Assembly (NCBI GenBank): GCA_013396655.1
Contig: WBMV01004764.1
Span: 452,088-516,087 of the forward strand
Direction of reading: 5' to 3'
Origin: Campylorhamphus procurvoides
Lineage: Eukaryota > Chordata > Aves > Passeriformes > Dendrocolaptidae
Length of the DNA stretch: 64,000 nt
The notes below the pieces were generated by a model, which was not told the origin of the DNA, ran no database searches, and saw nothing but the letters and a program-made list of their open reading frames with translations. The position numbers and the translations under genes are program-made. Below are positions 49,382 to 59,346 of the stretch, piece by piece; the stretch's first letter is position 1; each line of letters opens with the position of its first letter.

Positions 49382-51000
49382 CCCAGGAAAAAAGGGATAT
49401 GAGCAAAAGCAATTTTTTCTCTGATCATAGCTGTGGAAGGCTTGCAAGCTCCAAACATATTGTCTAGTGTAGAGCAGACCTCGAGTCTTCACAGGTACTA
49501 TGTCACCTTCCATACATAAAAGTCAGGCCAATAAATCTTCAAGTTCACAGGTTATCCAAGCCACTATATATGTACTTAGATATATTTGAGAGTAGCCAGA
49601 AGTGTTTGTGCACAAATTTAGAATTTTTAGGAGCTAACTCTTGACACTTAAGTATTTGTTCTTACTAATAAAGTATACAGCTCACCAGAAATTTGCATGC
49701 ACCTAAAGGGGAGTCACAGAGATATTTTTCACTTTGTCAAGCTGGACTCAGCCTACTGAGAAGATCAGGAAGGGAGAGCCATGGCTATAAAGCCAGGCTG
49801 AATCATTTGTGGTGCAATGCAGCTGTAAGATCACTGGGTGAATACCCACTGTGTCTCTGATCCACTGAGCTGCTGAACATCCCACCGGATGGGGAGGGTA
49901 TGTTGTGAAGCAGCTCAGCTCTGTCATACAAAAGGCTGCACGGGAGTCTTGAATCCTTATTGCCAGCTTATCAGAAACAGTCGTAAGACAAAGAAAGAAT
50001 TGCTATTTTTCAAACAGTTCAGTAGCTGAGAGCAGAAAACATGGGTTTGTTTGTGGTAAAGAGCGCAGTACACCCTGCACTCACTCTGCTACCATGCAGA
50101 AAGATAAAATGTAAGAATGCAAAGCAATAGCATTTTAATTTCAGGTTGTAAATGCTATACTCTGCTCTTCATGCCCCAAGCTTCATGTTAAGGAAAAGCT
50201 GCAGCATGCCAGAAAGGAGCTCTTTTCAGTGAACAGAAACAAAACTGAGGAAACTGGAAAACTACACTGTTTACTGTATTTAAACCCCCTTCATATGGTG
50301 AGCAACAGCCGCACCAGCAAGCCACAAACCAAAAGACACCTTAATGGTCCAGGAAGTTCAGAGATCTTTGAGTTAAATATTGAGCAATGCAGGTGCAGGC
50401 TGCAGATGGGAGGTTCGGGTGTGAAAGCATGCCAAGTGCATAACAAAACTCGATTGAAGAAAGCCAGTATTAAGATCTCAGTCTGAATTCATTGCACATA
50501 GATGGCAGGAATTCCACAGATACCCAGTCTGAGAAACAAGAGAGTGTTCAAGGTTCCTCAGTGTGCCAGCCACTGGCATAAAAAGGGACCTGCGTGGCTT
50601 TGCTTTCTCTCGGTTACGGTTATCACCAGGCACACCCAAGTACATCTTCTGTTAAATATGCAGGGGCAAATAACTTCTTGGTGCAACGCAGCTGAAGAGA
50701 ATGCGGAATTTAGTCTGTATTCACTGAATCAATGTCTCTTCAAGATTTGTGTCTATTTCAGAATTAAGAACTGAAGATTTTGCTGAAAGAAAGGAGGCAG
50801 ACCATCTGTGTTTGAATTATTTCCACCTTACTTCTTTCACTCATCTTTTGTGCAGTTTGTGTTCACCTGTCCACTGGGATATGTGAGCTGTTTTTAAGGT
50901 TGAGAGGAGTTCTGGTTTGGCATGTTTTATCTATACAAAACCAGAAGCTCTAGTCTGTAAAACTGACAGATGTTCAAACAATAAATGAAATTATAAAGGG

Positions 51001-51041
51001 AAGAAAAAAAAAACAAAACAAAAAACACAACACCACAAAAG
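51001..51041. repeat. A-rich (CAAAA)-type tract
   Basis: A-rich low-complexity sequence with AAACAAAACAAAAAACACAAC. It could be the decayed tail of a retrotransposed sequence or simple drift; no upstream element is recognisable. Confidence 0.7.
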
Positions 51042-53225
51042 AACCCTTCAAAGACAAATAAATGTAGGGGTGGGGGTGTATTTGGAAATAAATCATCTTG
51101 ATCTTAGAAGACTGGGTGCTGATAGGTAGCCAGACTTTACAGTGCTTTCAAATGCTGAATTGTCACCAGTCCTGCAAAGCACCCCAATTAATAGTTCACC
51201 ATTTGAGGAGAAGATGCCACAAAGAAAATACAAAGCTGATGTAGCATCTTCTTGAAGCAAATGATTCTTGCTTGTCTACACAGCAACACTGAAGCAATAC
51301 TTACTGCAAGCCTTAAAAGAGTAGCAACCACTCAAGGGAAATCCACCTCATAACATGTTCCACTAAAGACTCAATAGCTTGTTGGTGAACCTACTGGCTT
51401 AGAGTTTCTTTGATCAGGACCTTTAAAGAAAAAAACTACATTTGATTCCTTAAGGTGTTTTCTCTTAGATTTGTTGAGATGTTTACTAATATCAAAAAGA
51501 TGCAAATATTTGGTTCTTACCCCATCATGCTGTTTCATTTGTAAACTATAGGAACTAATAACATAGGTGACTCTGTTGCATGTAAAACTTAGTGAAGAGC
51601 AACTCTACCACAGCAGCCTCTTTCATTTCCTTGGAACTATTGACATATTGGCATTTAGAATCTGGACCATCGATCATTCAGTGATTTTGATATATAAAGC
51701 TCTATCCCTGAACTAACTACTCCATTACTGCTGACCAATACTTAAAAGATGGATTTTTATGATTTATTCTTTATGTCCTACATTTCTTTGCTTAGGTTTC
51801 AATTCTACCTAATCTTTACAGCCAGCATTTTAAGGTTACAAATTATTAGTTATTATGCCAGAAGTATATGCAGTATATTAGGTTAGACACATACATAAGT
51901 CTTTGTAGAATCCAGAAGACTTCATGAAGACTGAAATTCTCTCTTCTCAAGTATGTCTTTGAAATTTCTCCTAAATTTCTATTCCAGTGGAAGAATTTAA
52001 ATAGGATTTATGCACAAAATGGGCTGTTGCTGGCTGTTAACACATGGGTGAATTTTTTTGAGTGGGTGTGTATGTTGATTTTCCACTCTAGAATTTCTGA
52101 TCCTCCCAATTCTTCATTAATATCTGCCAAGATCACTACTGTTAGGTTTTGGTTTTTTGTATCCCTGAAGACAGATATATGATCTTTGTGGTCAAAATAT
52201 TCCACATCTGATCCTTTTTCCATTCACCTTTAGATCTCTTTCCCAGCCCTGATCCTAACAGCTTTAAAAGGTTTAAATGGATTGATGACCTTTTATTAAT
52301 TATTCATGTAACTAAAAGCTAGTTTGTTAACAGAGTAAGTAATGGTTTCTGGAATACTGTGGAAAAGCATGTCATTGAGGACTTCTCTACATTGAGTAAG
52401 ACCATATGTAAGAAGTTCTAACTTTCTGAAGTGCTTATTTCCGAGAACTTCCAGCCCCAAAGGACTGGTGTTTGCAATAATTTTCCTTGGAAGATTTGAG
52501 GATTTAAAGACTTCAGATTTACTGGTAAATTTTGCAGGAAGTTAATTTGTATTTTCAATTATATAATTATTTCTCTAAAGTAATAAAATTTAATTGCTTT
52601 TGAAAGTGAATGTTATCTTACCTGTCATATTTTAAAAAATAATATTTCTTTAAAGCTTGACCCTTAAGTTGAAGCATCTTTTCTATTTTCCAATTACATC
52701 TTAAATAATTGACATGTTTTATTATCATCTCTGAAATCAAATAAGGAAAAACTCTGATTTGAGGCATCTGTATTCTGAATCTATAATTCTTACCTGCCAT
52801 AAGCACACTCAAAAAAGAGATGAAACTTTGTGCCAGAATATAATGTTATAATTATATCATATTTCTTTTGAAAAAGTCAAGCATTCAAACATAGAAGAAC
52901 AAAAAGAAAAAAGTTGGAAACTACATTAAAAGTGAGAGCCATTAGTGTTAAGAAAAGTACATATATTCTGTACAAAACTGTAAGCTCTACAAACCCCAAA
53001 CCCTGATTTTGCAACTATTCATTCAATACCTGGTTGACAAGTAGCAGTTTGTCCAGGCCTTTTATTAGAAGTGTGTGCACAGTAAATTGCCCTCTCCAGA
53101 TCCTCTCTGCAAAGGCTTCATAAAGAGAGATGGCAACAGGCACAATGGAAGAGGCCAGAGGAAGGCTTTGGATACTGTATGCCTTGAAGAGATGACAGGG
53201 CATATTCAATGCTGCAGAAATAAAT

Positions 53226-53305
53226 ACAGCATATCTATTTATTTACAAATTATTTTATTTGTAAATTATTTATTTATAAATGCAGAATTTATTTAAATAA
53301 ATTAA
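53226..53305. repeat. AT-rich block with 10-bp inverted repeat
   Basis: (TTTA)/(ATTT)-rich sequence. Arms ATTTACAAAT (53,241-53,250) and ATTTGTAAAT (53,257-53,266) are exact reverse complements around a six-base TATTTT loop. Confidence 0.85.
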
Positions 53306-55039
53306 GCTTCAGAATTGCTACAACAGATTTTTATGATGATATTTCTAAATAACTGTTTACCAAAGGTGGAATTTCTTCACTGATGTGAATCTGCTTTTGC
53401 CATGCCTCACCAAAAGGTTTTCCCGAAGCAGATCTTTTGAGAGGTTCTCACCATAGGAGTAGCTTTGCTGTTCATAAGGGATCCAAAGGAGCCTGAGAAG
53501 AGCATGCCTTCAGCGTACACAGAGGAGAGTAAACTGAAAAGCCATCTTCATCTTCTCATAATCTTGCTCTTCTTAGTCCCATATAATCCAGACATCCCAG
53601 AGAGACTCCTCCGCTGGCAGGTGAACAGCAGTGCTCTCCCACTGCTGCTTTGAAATGCAGCCATTATAACATTCCCATGGCTCTTCCCACACTCATCCCT
53701 CGTAAAACCCCCTTACCAAGCTCCTCAAAGCATCTTTGGATCTTTGGAAAGTGGCCACACAGAGCTGCACCTGTTCCTGTTTCAGGTCAATTGTCTCCTC
53801 TCTAAAGATCTCTTCCTCTCTTCCATCTCTTTTGCATAATGTGAAAGGACATAGTAGGGATAAGGATTTAATTTACAGGTTTTATAGATCCAACAACCCA
53901 TGCTTTGCTGCCTGTGTGACCCACAAGAGGCAAGATCTAATTTCTGGATAATTTTCAGCAACTTTTTCGTGTTTGGGGAACAGTTTTATTATTGTTTAAA
54001 TGTTACTATAGATACTGGAATTCAGCCTCACAAAGTTACATAACCAGCTTCTGCAGGAGTGAGGGCAAGGGTGTCAAGAGGGACATAACACCCTCCTGTG
54101 CAGAGAGCATTTGGTGCAAAAGTGCTGGGAGAAAAAGATACCCTTCACACCTCTCTCTAGGTCTGGGAGGCTGTGTCCCTGCCCTAAAGCCCACAGCGAA
54201 CTGAACTTGGCTGAAGCATCTGGGAACGATCGTGTGAAACTAGTCATAGGACAATCATTAAAAATATTGAAAGGGTAATAGCAGATTTTGTTCAGACAGA
54301 GAGACAGCAACACATACTGGCAGACATTCTACAGCTTGGAAACAGGAATGAAGGTACATTGCATTTGTCTGGACTATTCAGGACAATGATGTGCACAGAA
54401 ACCAACCACCTTATGTGATGCTCACTCTAGGCCCAGGGTGCCAGTGTAGCCATGCACCCCAGCTAACTAGCCTAAACAGCAGAGCAGGTCACTTGTTGTG
54501 TCACTGCTATCTCATGCCCAGGACCTGCAGTGGTGACTGGCTAAGCATGGTTCAAAAATCACCAGTTTGCTCAGAGCAAACTCTGAGCAATGTTACCTAA
54601 CCACAGTGGTATGCTCACAGCCTCAGGCGTTTTTCCATTAATCATGAATATTTCTTTATCATATGGTAGGGAAAAAGAAGTTTCTAAACTAACTTGTAAA
54701 TGTATTTGGCTTTATCACCACCATGCTCCTAGTTCTGGAAATTACTAAGGAAAAGTCCACTATCCTCAAAGCCTATCAGTTCTCTATTGCTCCATCAAAT
54801 ACAACTGAATTCCAAGTGGACGCTTGGATGTAAGAAGGGGAAGGATGGTTCACTGCTTTGCCAATGTTTTCAAGAAAGCCAGGTTCAGCTCTTGCCCTCT
54901 TGAAACACCAAAGCCTAAGTTCATAATTCCAAACTGAGATAGGCATTTGAACATTTAACAAAGAATCTGCTGATCTAGGCACCCCTTTTCACCCTTCCCT
55001 GCTCACACTACCTGTTTTCTATGACTGAAATGACGATCA

Positions 55040-55120
55040 TGCTTCCCTATTTCACAGAGCTGCAGCAAAGAGAAATTCCCTTAGCTAGTATGTGATGCTA
55101 ACATCAAAGTCTGAAGAAAA
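55040..55120. repeat. Possible MIR-like remnant
   Basis: GCTTCCCTATTTCACAGAGC (about 55,040) followed by GCAAAGAGAAATTCC and GTATGTGATGCTAAC. This resembles the MIR tail ('cctacctcacagggttgttgtgaggattaa...gtgaagcgctttg') but is very decayed. Confidence 0.3.
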
Positions 55121-56151
55121 GGACTGAAGAAAAGCTGAAATGGAAATTCCCTGCATCCCAGACATTTAAAATGTCCAACTCTTTTTTATTTAAACTAGTA
55201 TCCATTGTAATCTTGCCTTTCTTGACAACTGCTACAAATGCCCCTTTTACAACCACTAGAGATGCTGCTGCTTCTTTAGTGAAACAAGGAGAGAGCTCAA
55301 CAAGACAGAGATATTGGGACAGTCATTTAGGACCAGAAATAAGATTTAGTTAACATCACATAGCAATATAGGCAAGCAGATTTTGTGAACAGAAGCTTTG
55401 TTTCACCTTCCCTGCATTACCTGTTACCCCAGTTTTATATCTCACAACTCCTCAAATGCCAATTATACTGATATCAGAGCTTTTAACCCATACACAGTTT
55501 TTAATTAAACAAAAGCCTTTTAGATACTCTTCACAAAAAAGTGCAGTGCTGTACCTGAAATAGTCTCCAACACCACTCAAAATAAAAGTACAGTTAGTCC
55601 ACCTAAGGAAGTAAAGTTTTCCCAAAGCACGTAGAACAGGTCAGACACAGCTCCATTGCATTTGTGTATTTAAAAGACAGAGTTTATGTAAATATAAAGA
55701 GCGATAGTAAACAATCCAGCACTGAGAAGGCAAGTAGGTGGTCATGACTCCAGTGCTGGTACTGCATAGATATACACATAGACATTTCAATTCTATTTCC
55801 TCCTTCAGTCACCAGCAATGAAATCAAAATCCACACACAAAACCAACAAACAACTAAAAAATAGAGCACTTTGCCTTGAGAAATGCCAACAGAGGACAAT
55901 TTCTATGATATATTGACTCCCCCACTGTCCTGGTTGCGGCTGGGATGGAGTGAATTTTCTTCCTAATAGCTGATACAGGGCTGTGTTTTGGATTTACTAT
56001 GAGAATAATGTTGATAACAGAGATGCTTTAGTTGTTGCTGGATAGTGCTTACTCTAAGTCAACGACTTCCTAATTTTCCATGCTCTGCCAGCAAGGAGGT
56101 GCACAAGAATCTGAGAGGGAGCGCAGCCAGGACAGCTGACCTGAAATGGCC

Positions 56152-56193
56152 AAATAAATACCCTAGAAATAAATACCCAAAGAAATACCCTAG
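56152..56193 (+). repeat. Short tandem expansion inside the LTR
   Basis: About three units of AAATAAATACCCTAG (56,152-56,166; 56,167-56,182 with an A insertion and a change; 56,183-56,193 partial), ending ~15 bases before the TATA box. As I remember the family consensus, this position is not repeated, so the expansion seems specific to this copy or subfamily. Confidence 0.7.
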
Positions 56194-56441
56194 AATGTTG
56201 CACTCAGTATATAAACTGGGAAGGGGTTGGCCAGGAGGGGCCGATCGCTGCTCAGGGACAGGTTTGGCACTCGTCAGTGGGGAATGGGCAGTTGTATTGT
56301 GCATCACTTGTGTTTCTTGGGTTTTGCACTCTCTTCTTTTTGTTGCTTGCCTTTTCATTACAATTATTATATTATTATACTTTACTTTATTCCTATCATG
56401 CATTTTATCTTTCTTCCCTGATTCTCCTCCCCATAACAGTG

Positions 56442-56460
56442 GGGACAGGGACAGGGACAG
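56442..56460 (+). repeat. (GGGACA)3 repeat in LTR U5
   Basis: Three uninterrupted GGGACA units in the 3' part of the solo LTR, where the family usually has a G-rich stretch. Short microsatellite growth. Confidence 0.9.
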
Positions 56461-57445
56461 AGAAAGCAGCTGCGTAGTACTTAGTTGCCAGCTGGAGTTA
56501 AATCATGACACCCATTTTTTGACACCCTGATTTCTTCAAAAGTGTCTCGAGATACACATTAAAAACCCGAGACCTTAAAAAGGACCTGATCATTTTTGAA
56601 AATAAAATACTAGCATGAAGTGATATAGATTAAGGAACAGAAATGGTGAGTTTTCCCTTGAAGTTTTGACTGGAAAATGTTTTTGTGGTCACAGCTTTAT
56701 CTGATTCCTGAAAAATTTTGAAGGTGTTTGGCAAAACATACTGTACAAATCCTTTTCCTATTATATTGAAAAAACAATTAGCACAACTGGAAGACTTGCA
56801 CATATTGTGAAACATTTTCTTTACTTTCATGTCATTTAAAGGTCACTCACTATTTCTTAATGAAATGCTGAAAAATAAACTGAGCTGTTGACAGAATACC
56901 TAGTAAGCCCTCATAACTTTGGCTGTTCTGAATGCCACATCCACTTCTACTGCAGTACCTTTTCTTTTACAATCCCATAGACTTTTTTTTTTTTAATTTT
57001 AACTACTGCTGGAGTATTTCAAAGAAATTCAGGCCACTTTAACCGATCAGTTCAATGTGGTTCTTTGCTCAGAAATGCCAGTGTGACCTTAACATTTGCT
57101 GAATCTGTAAATAAGTAATTATTTGGCTTACTTATTAAGGTAACACACCCTAGCTAGGATGAAAAACCAGACCTACAAGATAATCCTCATCTCAAGTTTC
57201 TGCTGGGTGTACTGTCTCAACGTATTTGCCATATTGTATAAGTGAAATTTCATCTAGTCTTCATACTATAGTTGGAAGTGTAAGGCACAGGTGATCAAAG
57301 CAATAGTCATCTAACAGGTGTATTCTCTCATTAATTTATGAGTATAGAATCTTGCTCTGTAGATAGAAAGATATGTTTTCCTTACAGCAGAAACTGTATT
57401 GCTAAGTATATACTTAAAATTCTCTGTCAAATCACTTTTCATTAA

Positions 57446-57529
57446 AGTAGATGGGTCGGTAATGGTATTACCAGGTATCTGTGTAGTAGGTGGGTCGGTA
57501 ATGGTATTACCAGGTATCTGTATAGCAGG
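57446..57529 (+). repeat. 39-bp tandem duplication with internal palindrome
   Basis: Copy 1 is 57,446-57,484 and copy 2 is 57,485-57,523, with a few further matching bases. 37 of 39 positions agree. Each copy holds the inverted repeat GGTAAT-GGT-ATTACC (57,458-57,472 and 57,497-57,511), so two identical small stems sit 39 bp apart in the same orientation. Confidence 0.97.
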
Positions 57530-58086
57530 AAAGGAATTAAATTTTACAGAAGAGATCTATATTTCATGCTGTAGCTGATATCACCCAGAACACTATATTT
57601 TTTTTTATGCACTGAAATTGTAAATATTGTCGCTTTGCAAAAATAATTTGGAAATATCATGAAAATGCAGTTATGTTAAAAAAAATAGACATTCTGATAT
57701 AATAAAAAATATTTTTAAAATCACATGTTTTCCCAAATGTTTTTTTTTTTGCTTTTAATACTTAGAATACATTGTAAATATAAAAAATAAAATTTATAGC
57801 ATTGCTGGTTGAATTAGAGAATAGCACTTGGTCTCCATTTTTACCCAACAGATACCATTCTTGCTGGACCATATAGGACTACATACAGGTATGTAAGATG
57901 GTAGCCACTGGCCATTCCTCTACTTTGTTGCTGATGTCTGCATTATGGTAATTTTAACTTGCGATTTGTTCTCATTCAGGTTTTCTATTTAACAAGTACA
58001 ACATTTTATAGCTAGAAGTTGCCATGAACACCCTGATTTTAAAGCACATAATGATCCTTAACTTCCCCTAAAAGTGGTAATTAATG

Positions 58087-58460
58087 CAGAATCACAGAAT
58101 CACTGTTGGTCAGGTTGGAAGGGACCTCAGGAGGTCATTTAGTCCAATCTCCTGCAGGGTAGGTTCAGCTCTGAGTTCAGAATGGATTTGTCTCGGCTTT
58201 GTCCAGTCAGATCATGAAAACATTCTGAGAACATTTAAGAGCCTTTCTGGGCAACCTGTTCCAAAACCTCATGGCAAAACAACATTTTTTCTTGTTTTGG
58301 CTAGAATTCCCCTCCCCCATCCCCGCACTTTTACGAGTACTGTCCCTCATTCTCACACTGTGCTCCTCAGCTTCAGCTTCACCTCAGTAACCTCACTAGG
58401 TGCTCAGAAGATGCTGTTAGGTCTCCTGACACCATTTCTTCTCCAGACTGTCACAGCCTT
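58087..58460 (-). mobile_element. CR1 LINE fragment, 3' end, reverse
   Basis: Reverse-oriented CR1, about 375 bp. The 3' terminus at the left has two octamer copies (AGAATCACAGAATCAC, 58,089-58,104), then GGTTGGAAGGGACCTCAGG, AGTCCAATCTCCTGCAGGG, CCTTTCTGGGCAACCTGTTCC (core CTGGGCAACCTGTTCC) and TTCTTCTCCAGACTG near the truncated 5' side. This subfamily differs from the copies at 2.7 and 43 kb, which carry 'CTCAGGATATTC' at the 3' end. A 150-codon frame (58,084-58,536) runs through it and is not a gene. Confidence 0.92.
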
Positions 58461-58800
58461 TACTGAAATACTTATTTTATATAGTGATATTTTTCATATA
58501 CAAAAATTAGATAAAAATGGCACTAATACAAACTGATCAGAGACTGCAAAGGTTTTCCAAACAGCAAGAGAAGGAACAAATATCACACCAATTTTAGTAC
58601 ATTCTTCAGTTAAATAAATGAATTAAATTCTACATTTTGTCTGAGAGTCATATCATGACCTCACAATTTAGAGAAAAAATGTGCTAACTTTTCAGTAAGT
58701 GTTCGGTGACAGAGTAAAAGAGAGACAACATTTTTCAGTTCTACATTAACTTTTCAAATTCTGCTAGTATATATTTTTCATACAATACCAGCTTTGCAAG

Positions 58801-58864
58801 GAAACAACAACCAAAAAAACCCTAAACAAACAATGCAACAAAAAGCCCCACCACAAACCCAAAC
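58801..58864. repeat. CAA/CAAA-rich low-complexity tract
   Basis: A and C only over most of its length (AACAACAACC, AAACAAACAATG, CCACCACAAACCC). No recognisable parent element. Confidence 0.7.
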
Positions 58865-58934
58865 ATTGTTTCCCAAAATTGCATGCTTTTTAATTGTTTT
58901 TGAATATTGAGCATCATGAGTAATTTGTGACTGT

Positions 58935-58990
58935 GGAAATTCCAGTAAGTCAATGGAGTTACATCAGAACCTGAATTGGACTCTTTAATT
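58935..58990. repeat. Possible ancient amniote repeat remnant
   Basis: AAGTCAATGGAGTTACATCAG (core GTCAATGGAGTTACATCAG) followed by ACCTGAATTGGACTC. The phrase 'caatggagttacacca...gaatttggccc' recurs in old reptile and bird repeats. Short and decayed. Confidence 0.35.
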
Positions 58991-59042
58991 CTTGACAGTA
59001 CATCCTAAACTACACAAGCAAACTCCTCAAATGTTAAAGGAG

Positions 59043-59056
59043 AAAAAAAAAAAAAA
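59043..59056. repeat. 14-base poly(A) run
   Basis: Uninterrupted A run. No upstream retrocopy is recognisable. Confidence 0.9.
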
Positions 59057-59269
59057 GGAAAAAACGGATGCTAGCAATGGATCTTAGCATCTTTCATATT
59101 TTAAGACAGCTCTCAGTCACTCTAATTAAGCACAAAGTTGTTCCTCCATTCTTGCAGGACACATAAAAACCTGTGATGTCTGGATATATGAGACCTCAAA
59201 AGGTCAATCTGTGTCCTACTCAAGTTATATAAAGCTGAAGCCATGCATCATCAAACATGACAAAATGGG

Positions 59270-59346
59270 TAAACAAATTAATGAAAAACAAACAAGCAAA
59301 GACCCAAAACAAAAACAAAATTAAAAAAAAAACAAACCAACAAAAT
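59270..59346. repeat. (CAAA)/(CAAAA)-rich tract
   Basis: A-rich sequence with periodic C (AAACAAACAAGCAAAG, AAACAAAAACAAAATT). Low complexity. Confidence 0.75.

Larger units (their letters stand above)
47321..55925. other. Non-coding stretch, no gene seen
   Basis: Contents listed separately include a MIR-like element with nested inverted repeats, TTTG and A-rich microsatellites, an AT-rich stem and a second MIR-like remnant. Two short frames were inspected. One at 47,475-47,741 is cysteine-rich (nine Cys in 88 residues). One at 55,171-55,353 starts with a signal-peptide-like hydrophobic segment. Neither is recognisable. A few CpGs cluster at about 47,965-48,175 without explanation. Confidence 0.5.
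55926..56510 (+). mobile_element. Solo LTR of an avian ERVL-type endogenous retrovirus
   Basis: A complete, isolated LTR of about 585 bp. It begins TGTCCTGGTTGCGGCTGGG and ends GGAGTTAAATCATGACA. The order of blocks is that of a very common songbird LTR: AATTTTCTTCCTAATAGCTG, TGTGTTTTGGATTTACTATG, GAGAATAATGTTGATAAC, CAGCCAGGACAGCTGACC, then TATATAAA TATA box (56,208-56,215), GATCGCTGCTC and a T/A-rich U5. No gag, pol or env sequence lies on either side, so it is a recombination-derived solo LTR. Flanks read CCCAC (left, 55,921-55,925) and CCCAT (right, 56,511-56,515), a likely 5-bp target-site duplication with one change, as expected of ERVL. Frames inside (161 codons forward, 114 reverse) are not genes. 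Confidence 0.93.

Noticed and set aside
56045..56530. 161-codon forward frame, one of the longest in the window
   Set aside because: It lies almost entirely inside the solo LTR and is produced by LTR non-coding sequence.
58084..58536. 150-codon forward frame
   Set aside because: Runs antisense through a reverse CR1 fragment; not a gene.
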